Positions 29,054 to 37,831 of a stretch of DNA of 64,000 bases are shown piece after piece (the stretch's first letter is position 1; each line of letters starts with the position of its first letter). The stretch covers positions 124,001-188,000 of the forward strand of contig CAUJHF010000020.1 of assembly GCA_963204745.1 (NCBI GenBank). The letters are read 5' to 3'. The stretch comes from Pseudomonadota bacterium (GTDB lineage: Bacteria > Pseudomonadota > Gammaproteobacteria > Steroidobacterales > GCA-2729495). The position numbers and the translations under genes were made by a program. The notes beneath the pieces were generated by a model that was given only the letters and a program-made list of their open reading frames with translations, searched no databases and was not told the DNA's origin.

Positions 29054-29719
29054 TCAGCGCCCGTGCTCGCCGGGCATCACGAGGCGCATACCGCCGGCGC
29101 GGGCCAGTGCAATCTCCACCAGTGGCATGCGATCGTTACCGAAATAGAGATCGGTACCCACCAGCATGGTGGGCGTACCAAAGCCGCCATGCTGAAGCAG
29201 GCGCGCTGCGTTCTCGCGAAGCTCGCCCAGTGTGTCCGGTGCGCCAAGCGCGGCGGCGAACCTCTCAGCATCCAGACCGGCACTTTCTGCCACCGCAGTG
29301 ACTTCGCCCGGCTGGCTGATATCACGCTGATCTGCAAACCGGGCCCGATATATGCCATCCAGATAGGCAACCACGCACCCTGCTCTCAGCGCCACAATCG
29401 CTCCCCGCTGCGCCCAGCCGGTTTCCACACACCCGGCATCCGGCTCATGCAGAGCGACACCACAAAATCGCGCCCAGTCCTGCAAATCCTTGCTCCGATA
29501 GCGCTGCCTCGCTGCAGACAGATCATCCTGCGCCTGGCCCGGATGCGTCGCGCCGCGACTGCTGATCTCCGCGAGCCGCACCGGCCGGTAGACGATTCGC
29601 GCTCCGGTGCGGATCGCCGCTTCCTGCAACCGTCCGAAAGCCAGATAACTCCAGGGGCAACTACAGTCGAAAAAGAATTCCACTGTGGCCTGGGCGGAAT
29701 TACCGGCAGACACTGGCAT
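29054..29719 (-). CDS. DsbA-fold 2-hydroxychromene-2-carboxylate isomerase family protein
   Basis: VEFFFDCSCPWSYLAFGRLQEAA N-terminus; C-terminal FGTPTMLVGTDLYFGNDRM. Confidence 0.85.
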   Translation of the reverse strand: MPVSAGNSAQATVEFFFDCSCPWSYLAFGRLQEAAIRTGARIVYRPVRLAEISSRGATHPGQAQDDLSAARQRYRSKDLQDWARFCGVALHEPDAGCVETGWAQRGAIVALRAGCVVAYLDGIYRARFADQRDISQPGEVTAVAESAGLDAERFAAALGAPDTLGELRENAARLLQHGGFGTPTMLVGTDLYFGNDRMPLVEIALARAGGMRLVMPGEHGR

Positions 29720-31255
29720 TCAGCCCCGGGCGCGCAACGCAGTCTTCAGGACCTTGCCGCTTGCGTTACGTGGAATCTGCTCGATAAATTCAACATACTT
29801 TGGCTGTTTCATGCGGGATATCTTTCCTTCCAGAAACGCAGTCAGAGCGGCCTCATCGAGTCCGGAGCCGGAACGCCTGACCACAAAGGCCTTCAGGACT
29901 TCACCCCAGCGTTCATCCGGAACACCAATCAGTGCGACATCAGAAACCTCCGGATTCCGGAAGATAACCTCCTCTACTTCGCGCGGATAGATGTTGATAC
30001 CGCCTGAGATCACCATGTCCTTGATCCGGTCAACGATATACAGATGGCCTTCGGCATCGCGCCGCGCGAGATCGCCGACTGTTACCCAGCCATCACGATA
30101 TGTCCCGGCTGTTTCCTCCGGACGACCCCAATAGCCATTGAAAAGGTAGGGACTGCGGGAGTGGAGCTCGCCGACCTCATCAGCTGCGCAGACGCTGCCA
30201 TCCGGTCGCCGGATTTCAATCAGCGTGCATGGAAATGGCTGACCGACACACTGCTGTTTTCGCAACTGATCCGCTGGCCTCAGGTTGGAAACAATACCGG
30301 CCTCAGTCGATCCGTAGGTGTCGTGCAGCAGACCCGGACCGAGCTGCGCGACCAGTTGTTCTTTCATGGCCTGCGGCATTGCCGCTGCATTGGAAATGAC
30401 CGCACGCAAGCTGCCCTTGCTGCTCGCCGTCTGCAACCCGGAGCCGGCTTCCAGCAGTGCATGGAAATGCGTCGGCACCCCAAAGAATCCAGTGATTGAT
30501 TCTCCGGCCAGACAGTTCAGAACCTCCTCCGGTTCAAACTTGTCCATGATCTCGGCATAGCCACCGAAGAATATCGGTGCCAGGGAAAACACCATGCCAG
30601 CGCCGTGGCACATGGGCGCAATTGCCAGAAAGCGGTCATCCGGCCCGTAACAGCCATACTCGACCGCCATGGCAAACAGGGTAAGTATCCGTGAGCGGTG
30701 CGGTACAAGCACCCCCTTGGGTTTGCCGGTAGTGCCTGATGTATAGGGAATTGTAAAAACATCCCATTCACTGACTGTCGGCAGGCCGGTCGCCGGACCT
30801 GCTTTGGCAAGCCATGCCTCGAAAGCCGGACCGATCTCGATGATGACGGGCGCGGACGCCAGTTTCGCGTCGCGCAGCAAGGCAACCACTTCGCGATCAG
30901 CAAACACAACCGCGGCCCCGGCATCCTCACAGATACTGACCATTTCGCCGACAGACAGGCGCGGATTGACCGTCGCCAGTGCAATACCCGCCTGCGAAGC
31001 ACCGATGACGATCTCCATGTATTCGATGGAGTTCCTGGCGATGATCGCACCGTGCATGCCGGGCTGCAGTCCGAGGCCACTACCCAGCGCAGCGCTGACC
31101 TTGTCAATGCGCGACATGAGCTCTGCATAACTTCGCGTGCGATCGCGATGCCGATAGGCAATCTTGCCCGGGCTGCGATGCATCGCCGCACGCACACCCG
31201 CTGCCAGCGACAGATGCTGAAAGGAAAACGGCAGGCTGGCGCTCGGTGAAGACAT
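29720..31255 (-). CDS. AMP-dependent acyl-CoA synthetase/ligase
   Basis: IPYTSGTTGKPKGVLVPHRS; LLHDTYGSTEAG; YRDGWVTVGDLARRD; PRNASGKVLKTALR. Start at MSSPSASL preferred. Confidence 0.93.
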   Translation of the reverse strand: MSSPSASLPFSFQHLSLAAGVRAAMHRSPGKIAYRHRDRTRSYAELMSRIDKVSAALGSGLGLQPGMHGAIIARNSIEYMEIVIGASQAGIALATVNPRLSVGEMVSICEDAGAAVVFADREVVALLRDAKLASAPVIIEIGPAFEAWLAKAGPATGLPTVSEWDVFTIPYTSGTTGKPKGVLVPHRSRILTLFAMAVEYGCYGPDDRFLAIAPMCHGAGMVFSLAPIFFGGYAEIMDKFEPEEVLNCLAGESITGFFGVPTHFHALLEAGSGLQTASSKGSLRAVISNAAAMPQAMKEQLVAQLGPGLLHDTYGSTEAGIVSNLRPADQLRKQQCVGQPFPCTLIEIRRPDGSVCAADEVGELHSRSPYLFNGYWGRPEETAGTYRDGWVTVGDLARRDAEGHLYIVDRIKDMVISGGINIYPREVEEVIFRNPEVSDVALIGVPDERWGEVLKAFVVRRSGSGLDEAALTAFLEGKISRMKQPKYVEFIEQIPRNASGKVLKTALRARG

Positions 31256-31262
31256 TGTCAGA

Positions 31263-32135
31263 TCAGACCGGACCACCGGGCAACCTGAATACACGCAATG
31301 CATTGTCACGCATCAACAAGCGTCTGGATTCCTCAAGCAAGTTCAGTTCATCGACCTCGCGTACCGCACGCTCCGGGTCAATCACCGGCCAGTCTGTGCC
31401 AAACATGACCTTGTGGCGTCCGTAGGTATTCGCGTAATGCACGAAAGCGGGCGGCCAGTACTTCGGCGCATAGGCATCGCCAGCGGTATAGACGTTCTCA
31501 TGCTTCCAGCACATGGAAATCATCTCATCGGTCCAAGGAATGCCGATATGAATTCCGATCAGGCGCAGTTCCGGAAAATCGATGGCGACCTGATCCAGAC
31601 AGATGGGCCTGCCAACTGAAGGCAGACGGCGTTCGCGTGAATAGACGAGATTATGGCCGACCTGCATCATGATCGGGATGTCGAGTTCACAGCACTTCGC
31701 GTAGTACGGATAGTACTTCGCATGATCAGGCGCCAGTCCACACCAATGCGGATATAGATGTGCACCGACAAAGCCGTATTCGCGCACGCCCTGCTCAAGA
31801 TCCCTGAGCCCTTGCATGCCGCGAAAGGGATCGATACCCGCAAGTCCGGAGAAGCGCTGGGGATACTCCTGGCAGACCTCATGGACCCGTTCATAGGGCA
31901 GTTCAAACCCACCCTTCACATTGATGTCGCCCGCCCGCACTGCGATCAGCAGCGAGCGCTCGATACCAGCCCGGTCCATGCGCTGCAGGTAATTCCCGAT
32001 GCTGACCCCGCCGCGAATTTCCTCGGGCATACGCACCTGGGCCTTGAATGCATCATCAAGACCGGTATGCCCGTCCGCAACCTCACGCGGCGTAAAGAGA
32101 TTGCAGACGATATCTATTGCACCCGGCACTGGCAT
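31263..32135 (-). CDS. Amidohydrolase_2 (ACMSD-like) superfamily protein with altered N-terminal metal motif
   Basis: PGAIDIVCNLFTP; GFVGAHLYPHWCGLAP; PIMMQVGH; LIGIHIGIPWTDEM; VMFGTDWPVIDPERAVREVDEL. Confidence 0.82.
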   Translation of the reverse strand: MPVPGAIDIVCNLFTPREVADGHTGLDDAFKAQVRMPEEIRGGVSIGNYLQRMDRAGIERSLLIAVRAGDINVKGGFELPYERVHEVCQEYPQRFSGLAGIDPFRGMQGLRDLEQGVREYGFVGAHLYPHWCGLAPDHAKYYPYYAKCCELDIPIMMQVGHNLVYSRERRLPSVGRPICLDQVAIDFPELRLIGIHIGIPWTDEMISMCWKHENVYTAGDAYAPKYWPPAFVHYANTYGRHKVMFGTDWPVIDPERAVREVDELNLLEESRRLLMRDNALRVFRLPGGPV

Positions 32136-32322
32136 GCTGAAGCTCTCCGGTCAGCCGTAAAAACCCTGATCGGCAGGGTAACAAGGAACTGATGACCTCA
32201 GTAGCCGCGCGGGGTACCGGCGACCGGCAAAGGGCCACCATGCGGTCAATGCGGACACACCCGGAGCGACGTCAATGCAGGCTGTGGGGTAGAGTCCCCC
32301 GCAGGACAGCAGGGGTTGAAGA

Positions 32323-32997
32323 ATGTCGAGCTATCTCGTCTGGAAGTATGCGCACATCCTGATGTTTGTCTTCTGGGTAGGGACGGACATGGGCGTCTTT
32401 CTCGCTGCGCGCCGCTGCACCGACCCGAAGCTCTCCTTCGCAAGCCGCGTTACGCTGTTGCATATGGCCTTGCGTATCGAGTTGCTGCCGCGAACGATGT
32501 GGAAAGCCGCCCTGCCCTTCGGTGTGATGCTCTCGCGGGATATGGGTCTGCTACCGATATCGGCAGGTGCCCTGACTGCCGTCTGGATATTCAGCTTCGG
32601 CTGGTGGGCGATCAGCATGACCGGCGCATGGTTCTACGACAAACCGCTTGGCCATCGCCTGGGGCGCCTCACGAACCTGCTGACGCTGCTCACGGGCATC
32701 TGCCTGATTCTGCTGGCGCTGTCCTCCTGGGCCGGCTACGGACCCATCGTTTCCGATGCAGGCTGGCTGCAGCTCAAGGTCGGGCTTTATGGCCTCATCA
32801 ATCTGTTCGTCATATGGATGCTCGTGGCATTCGACCCGTTGGGTGCGGCTTTCGGTCAGCTTGCGGTCGAGGGCTCAAAACCGGAGATAGAGGCCATCAT
32901 CAGCCGGACCATGAACCGCTCTACCGTGATTATCTGGGCGACCTATCTGCTCATCGTACTGACCGGGTTCATCGGCACAACGAAACTCGCTGCTTAA
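32323..32997 (+). CDS. Multi-pass integral membrane protein (DUF2269/CopD-like)
   Basis: MSSYLVWKYAHILMFVFWVGTDMGVFLAARR...; several TM segments; conserved HILMFVFWVG start. Confidence 0.6.
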   Translation: MSSYLVWKYAHILMFVFWVGTDMGVFLAARRCTDPKLSFASRVTLLHMALRIELLPRTMWKAALPFGVMLSRDMGLLPISAGALTAVWIFSFGWWAISMTGAWFYDKPLGHRLGRLTNLLTLLTGICLILLALSSWAGYGPIVSDAGWLQLKVGLYGLINLFVIWMLVAFDPLGAAFGQLAVEGSKPEIEAIISRTMNRSTVIIWATYLLIVLTGFIGTTKLAA

Positions 32998-33032
32998 AAA
33001 AACGCCCCGGATGCAATCAGGCATCCGGGGCG
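32996..33032 (-). terminator. Rho-independent terminator of the TonB receptor gene
   Basis: Minus strand CGCCCCGGATGC-CTGATT-GCATCCGGGGCG followed by TTTTTTT; 12-bp stem. Confidence 0.85.
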
Positions 33033-33066
33033 CATCGGGCGAAAGGTTCGTTCCCGGAGTCGGCCC

Positions 33067-36000
33067 CTAGCGGCCACCCCCGAAACGATAGCCGGCCCGG
33101 ATTCCGAAGACGCGCGGATCAGGCATGCTGGCGAAATAGTGTGTGGTGCCGAGGCCGGCCGTAAAACCGAGGTCGGTAACCTGGTCGCCGAAGTCCGGAC
33201 CGCTGCCACCCGTCTTGAAGGTGTCATCGTCCAGCAGGTTGTCCACGTAGGCAATGACCTCCCATTTATCGGAGACCAGGCCAAGACGAACATCCATGAG
33301 GGCATAGGAATCGAGCTCGACCAGGTTCTCCGGCTCCGCCCAACGCTTGTCCTGCCAGCTGCCACTCAGCTCGAAGAGATACTCGTAGGGCGTATCGAGA
33401 AATGGCCGCTGAATCCGCATCGAGGCCGCGTAGGCTTGCTTTGGCGTGCGCTCAAGTTCATTACCGGCGTAGTCCAGCCGGCAGAATGGCGTGGGCTGGG
33501 GATCATTGGCATCGATACCGTCGTTTGCATAACTCCCGTTCTGCAATTTGTTTGTATCCTCGATCGTGATATCGGCCGGGTCCTCCGCTTGCTGCTCCAC
33601 TCCATCGCGCCCGGTGTACTTGTAGATCAGTGGGCAGGAGCCATAGGCAGCAGCCTTGACCAGGTTCCGGGTATCGTCCGTCCAGTTCGTGTACGAGGTA
33701 TCCAGAAGTGTGCCGCTCAGACTGAACAGCAAGCCCTCCATGAACTCCGGCTGCCAGATCGCCTCAAACTCCAGGCCCCAGACTTCTGCGCCGGACGCAT
33801 TGACCACCCGCGGTTGGGCGATACCGGCATCATCCAGCACCTGGATGCTCACTTGCTTGGACGCATAGTCCTGATAAAAGAGCGAGGTATTCAGCTGCCA
33901 GTATCCAGCCGCCTGGAACTGGGTCTTCAGCCCCAGTTCGTAGGCTTTCAGCTTCTCCGGGTCGAACCGCTCGTTCTCGATGGTCGGCGGTGCCGTGCCA
34001 CCGCCACCGATCAGGGCATTGATGCCACCCGGTTTCTGTGCAAAGGCGTAGGAGAAGAACAGCTTGGTACCGTCGACCGGGCTCCAGTCGAGGGTCAGCT
34101 TCGGGGTGTTGTATCGCGAAGTCGTCGATCCCTCGATATAGCGCCAGGTCAGCTCAACCGGCAGCGTGACCGGCGGCGTCAGAATTTCATTGTTGACGTA
34201 TCCGAACATGACCCGTTCGTTGTCGCACAGCGTGCGGGTCTGATCCAGCCATGCCAGCGCCCGGTTTGCAGCGCCCGGATTCAGCGAATTCACCGAACCC
34301 GGTATGAACGCAAGCTCGGTGCAACTGGAGCCACCAGGCTTGGTCATGCTGGATTCTTCATTGACAAACCGGTCCTCAATACTGAGGTTCAGCTCGTCGG
34401 TGAGTGCCCAGTCGACCCGCGCATAGAAAGACCAGTGGCGGGTGGTTGCATCCCAGGTTGACGCGGTTTGGCCAGGCGACGCATTCGGGTACTGGACCGA
34501 ATCATAGACACCGAGCTGACGATACAAATCCTGGTACGAAGTCAGGCTCGCGGGGTAAGCGGTGCTGCCATCGCAAAGCCCGGCTACCTGGGTCATGCTC
34601 CCGGTAGCAGGGTCCGAAACGGGATTACCCAGGGAATCGAGAACCGGGTTTCCGGCACCATCAAGCAGCGGCGATGTGGTGGCCTGGTCCCGCGAGAAGG
34701 GCGCGCAGCCAATGATCCAGTTACGATCCCAAAGCAACCGGTGATCCTGCCAGTACAGCGCGCCACCGGTCAGCTTCCAGGGACCGTCCCACTGGGTCTC
34801 GAAACGGAATTCCTGGCTGAACTGCGTGGTCTTGGTGTCCTGATCCGAGCCCTGTGCACCCAGCAGGGTATCGCGGCGGCCCCCCAGTACATTCCCGTTG
34901 GCATCAAAGGTATAGGGGACCTGTCCGTTGCCGTTGAAATCGAGCCCTGAGCTGGCCTGATAGTCCTGGTCATAGCGGTCGCTGGAATTGAAATTCGTCC
35001 ATCCCGTATAGGACGAGAGCAGCCCATAACCCAGATCAATACTGGCCAGCAGGCTGGCGCGGAACGTTTCGGTATGCGTACCAGGAAATTCGCCGCCCGT
35101 GGCGGGATCTTCGCTGAGAGACACTACGTGACCATCGGCGCTGCCCAGATTAAGGGGCAGGCAGAAGCCCGGTGCGCCTGAAATATCAGTGAGCGGATCG
35201 AAATTACCGCCCGGAGAGTTCTTCGGGCAGTAGGTGCCGAAGTTGTAGAGGTTGGTTCCGCCGCTGGATGACTTTTGCAGTGTCGGGTCGCCATAGACAT
35301 CACCGGTGATGATCGGCCTGACGATTTCCAGTGCGCGCGGATCGTTGAGGTAGACGGGGGTATCACCCTGCAGCTTCACCACGGCACGCGGATCGTAATT
35401 CTCTTCACTGTACTCCATGCGTCCCTTGAGCTTGACAGCATCCGCCGGTTTCCATACCGCAGTCAGCGCACCGCCATATCCGTGCGAACCACCGACATCG
35501 GCTCCCGACTGGCTGTTTGTATAAAAGCCCTCTTCATTAAACTGGACACCCGATATTCCAAGACTGATGGTGTCAGTAAGCGGACCGCTCAAACCACCGT
35601 CAATGGTCCGACGACCATAGTCTCCGATATCCAGGTTGACCCGTCCTTCAAGCTCGTCACCAGGCTCTTTGGTGATATATGACAGCGCGCCCGCAAACGC
35701 AGACCGGCCAAACAGCGCACTCTGGGGGCCCTTGACCACCTCGATCCGCTCGACATCGCTGAGCAGGCGCCGATTGGCCAGCAGACCGGAACCAGCGGAA
35801 ATGAGGTTCTCGGTGGTGACGTCGATGCCGTCGATAAGGAATGCGACGTTTGAACGGCCACGGGTATTCGACAGGCCGCGAACCGTGATGCGGTTGTCGG
35901 CCGGTCCGTAAGACTGGTCGAACTGCACGCTCGGCTGGTTCTGGACCACATCGTTCAGACTGCTGATTCCCTGACGCTGTATCTGCTCCGCAGAGATGGC

Positions 36001-36162
36001 GGAAACAGCCAGCGGGATATCCTGCAGATTCTCTTCACGTTTGCGAGTAGTGACCACGACCTCTTCAATCTGTGCCCAGGCCGCGATCGGCACTGCCGAC
36101 CCAATGGCAACTGCGATCCATGCGGACGCAACCAGACTATTGGCTCTATTGGTGGTGAACAT
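33067..36162 (-). CDS. TonB-dependent outer membrane receptor
   Basis: Signal peptide; TonB-box-like IEEVVVTTRKREENLQDIPLAVSAIS; plug KGPQSALFGRSAFAGALSYITKEP; C-terminal beta-barrel strand ending in GYRFGGGR. Confidence 0.95.
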   Translation of the reverse strand: MFTTNRANSLVASAWIAVAIGSAVPIAAWAQIEEVVVTTRKREENLQDIPLAVSAISAEQIQRQGISSLNDVVQNQPSVQFDQSYGPADNRITVRGLSNTRGRSNVAFLIDGIDVTTENLISAGSGLLANRRLLSDVERIEVVKGPQSALFGRSAFAGALSYITKEPGDELEGRVNLDIGDYGRRTIDGGLSGPLTDTISLGISGVQFNEEGFYTNSQSGADVGGSHGYGGALTAVWKPADAVKLKGRMEYSEENYDPRAVVKLQGDTPVYLNDPRALEIVRPIITGDVYGDPTLQKSSSGGTNLYNFGTYCPKNSPGGNFDPLTDISGAPGFCLPLNLGSADGHVVSLSEDPATGGEFPGTHTETFRASLLASIDLGYGLLSSYTGWTNFNSSDRYDQDYQASSGLDFNGNGQVPYTFDANGNVLGGRRDTLLGAQGSDQDTKTTQFSQEFRFETQWDGPWKLTGGALYWQDHRLLWDRNWIIGCAPFSRDQATTSPLLDGAGNPVLDSLGNPVSDPATGSMTQVAGLCDGSTAYPASLTSYQDLYRQLGVYDSVQYPNASPGQTASTWDATTRHWSFYARVDWALTDELNLSIEDRFVNEESSMTKPGGSSCTELAFIPGSVNSLNPGAANRALAWLDQTRTLCDNERVMFGYVNNEILTPPVTLPVELTWRYIEGSTTSRYNTPKLTLDWSPVDGTKLFFSYAFAQKPGGINALIGGGGTAPPTIENERFDPEKLKAYELGLKTQFQAAGYWQLNTSLFYQDYASKQVSIQVLDDAGIAQPRVVNASGAEVWGLEFEAIWQPEFMEGLLFSLSGTLLDTSYTNWTDDTRNLVKAAAYGSCPLIYKYTGRDGVEQQAEDPADITIEDTNKLQNGSYANDGIDANDPQPTPFCRLDYAGNELERTPKQAYAASMRIQRPFLDTPYEYLFELSGSWQDKRWAEPENLVELDSYALMDVRLGLVSDKWEVIAYVDNLLDDDTFKTGGSGPDFGDQVTDLGFTAGLGTTHYFASMPDPRVFGIRAGYRFGGGR

Positions 36163-36308
36163 TCGGATTCCCCTGGAAGGCAACGGGCGCATGATAGCAA
36201 ACCGTATTCCTGTCGCTGCAACTGATCAGATCGGCAACTAGCCAGCCCTGAATCGATTGGTTATAGTCGCTCGCGTTTTCCGCCGTCCGCATCGATTACT
36301 CCGAGGAG

Positions 36309-36989
36309 ATGTCCATGAATGCCAGGCAGGTCCGGTTGCTGACGATTGCTGCTCTGCCACTGTGTGCGGGCGGCTGGGTTGCCACGGCTTCAGCTGAAAG
36401 CCCCCAATACACCTATTTTGATGCCGGCTATCAGTGGATGGACAGCAACGCGGCCATCAAGATGGATGGTGGCCAGCACGAGGGCATCAAATTGAATGCT
36501 TCTCTCGGGCTGACGGAGTTTGGCCCGGTGGGTCTGCACCTTTTTGGTGAATACTTTGACGGGGACTTCAGCGGCGCCAGTGACGGCTGCGGAGACCGGG
36601 ACTCGAAGTCATATACAGCCGGGCTGGGCGCGCATTACAGACTGACGGAATCCACCCACCTGGTGGCGAACCTCGGCTATGTCGACACGGATTTTGATGT
36701 CGCCGACAGCAACTGTGCAAAGACCAGCGTCAGCGACGATGGATACCAGGTCGAGGGTCTGATCCGCAGTTCGCTTTCCGACAAGATAGAACTTGAAGCC
36801 GGATATCGCTACACGGAGCTGAGTGATTCCGAGATCGACAATCGCGATACGATTATCGGGCTGGGCTATCAGGTCAATGACATGCTGGCACTGCGGGTAC
36901 GCGGCGTCGTATTCGACCAGGATACGGGCATCGAACTCAGCGCCCGGTTCAAATTCGCCAGCCTGATGGGACGCGACAATCTGTTCTGA
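36309..36989 (+). CDS. Outer-membrane beta-barrel protein
   Basis: Signal peptide; alternating amphipathic strands (YFDAGYQWMDS, HLVANLGYVDTDFDV, LEAGYRYTELSDSE). Confidence 0.75.
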   Translation: MSMNARQVRLLTIAALPLCAGGWVATASAESPQYTYFDAGYQWMDSNAAIKMDGGQHEGIKLNASLGLTEFGPVGLHLFGEYFDGDFSGASDGCGDRDSKSYTAGLGAHYRLTESTHLVANLGYVDTDFDVADSNCAKTSVSDDGYQVEGLIRSSLSDKIELEAGYRYTELSDSEIDNRDTIIGLGYQVNDMLALRVRGVVFDQDTGIELSARFKFASLMGRDNLF

Positions 36990-37033
36990 GCAGATACGGA
37001 CAAGGAAACTTCAACAAATTTCGGGGGCAGGCT

Positions 37034-37738
37034 ATGAACAGGATTCTCGCCACGACCATCGCGGTGATGTTGTGCACACCGTCGATTGCAGCAGCAGGCG
37101 CCTATCTGGGGATAGGCATCGGCGGCAACCGCACAGAGTCATCGCTGGCAGATCTGGGTCTGGTTCCGGTGTGCGAATCGACCACCTCAGGCTGCTACCA
37201 GGACACGCAACCACCGCCGGTCGGCGTGGGCAGCGATCCCGACTTTTCGGGTTCCGATATCAGCTTCAACTTCGTGGCTGGCTGGATGTTCAACCGGAAT
37301 ATTGGTCTTGAAATCGGCTATATCGATTTTGGGACAGCCACGGACGATCTGGGCTTGCCGGAGAGTTGCGCCACGTTCGGCTGCTCCAGCCGGCAGTGGA
37401 CCAGCGAGGTCGAGCGGGATGGCTGGCAGCTGTTTCTGATCGGCAACCTGCCACTGAATGACAGCTTTGACCTGTTCGGCAAGCTTGGCGTAATAGACTG
37501 GAACGCTGACTATGCGGGCTATGAGCGGAGTGCGGTTTACGCTTCCGGCCCGCCACTGGGCGAACAGAATGCGAGGATCAGGACCTCTGATGACGGCACG
37601 GATCTCGCTGCAGGCTTCGGCATCAACATGCATACCGACTCGCCCTTCAGCCTCCGGGCAGATTTCACCTACTACGACATGGATAACACGGACTTGGTAT
37701 ACGTCCTGCAGTTCATGGCGCTTTATCACTTCGAGTAG
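37034..37738 (+). CDS. Outer-membrane beta-barrel (OmpA/OmpW-like fold) protein
   Basis: Signal peptide MNRILATTIAVMLCTPSIAAAGAYLGIGIGGN; C-terminal strand YVLQFMALYHFE. Confidence 0.75.
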   Translation: MNRILATTIAVMLCTPSIAAAGAYLGIGIGGNRTESSLADLGLVPVCESTTSGCYQDTQPPPVGVGSDPDFSGSDISFNFVAGWMFNRNIGLEIGYIDFGTATDDLGLPESCATFGCSSRQWTSEVERDGWQLFLIGNLPLNDSFDLFGKLGVIDWNADYAGYERSAVYASGPPLGEQNARIRTSDDGTDLAAGFGINMHTDSPFSLRADFTYYDMDNTDLVYVLQFMALYHFE

Positions 37739-37769
37739 CCTCCGGGCTGCCGGATCCATGCCTGATCAC

Positions 37770-37801
37770 GGGCCCCGCTCTTTGCGGGGCCCGCTTTTTT
37801 C
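37770..37801 (+). terminator. Rho-independent terminator
   Basis: GGGCCCCGC-TCTTT-GCGGGGCCC-GC-TTTTTT. Confidence 0.9.
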
Positions 37802-37831
37802 TGCTGTCCGGATCAGCGATGATCCGCGCCC

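Noticed and set aside
33139-34461. 440-aa ORF on plus strand
   Set aside because: Antisense to the TonB receptor; composition of a shadow ORF, no recognisable family.
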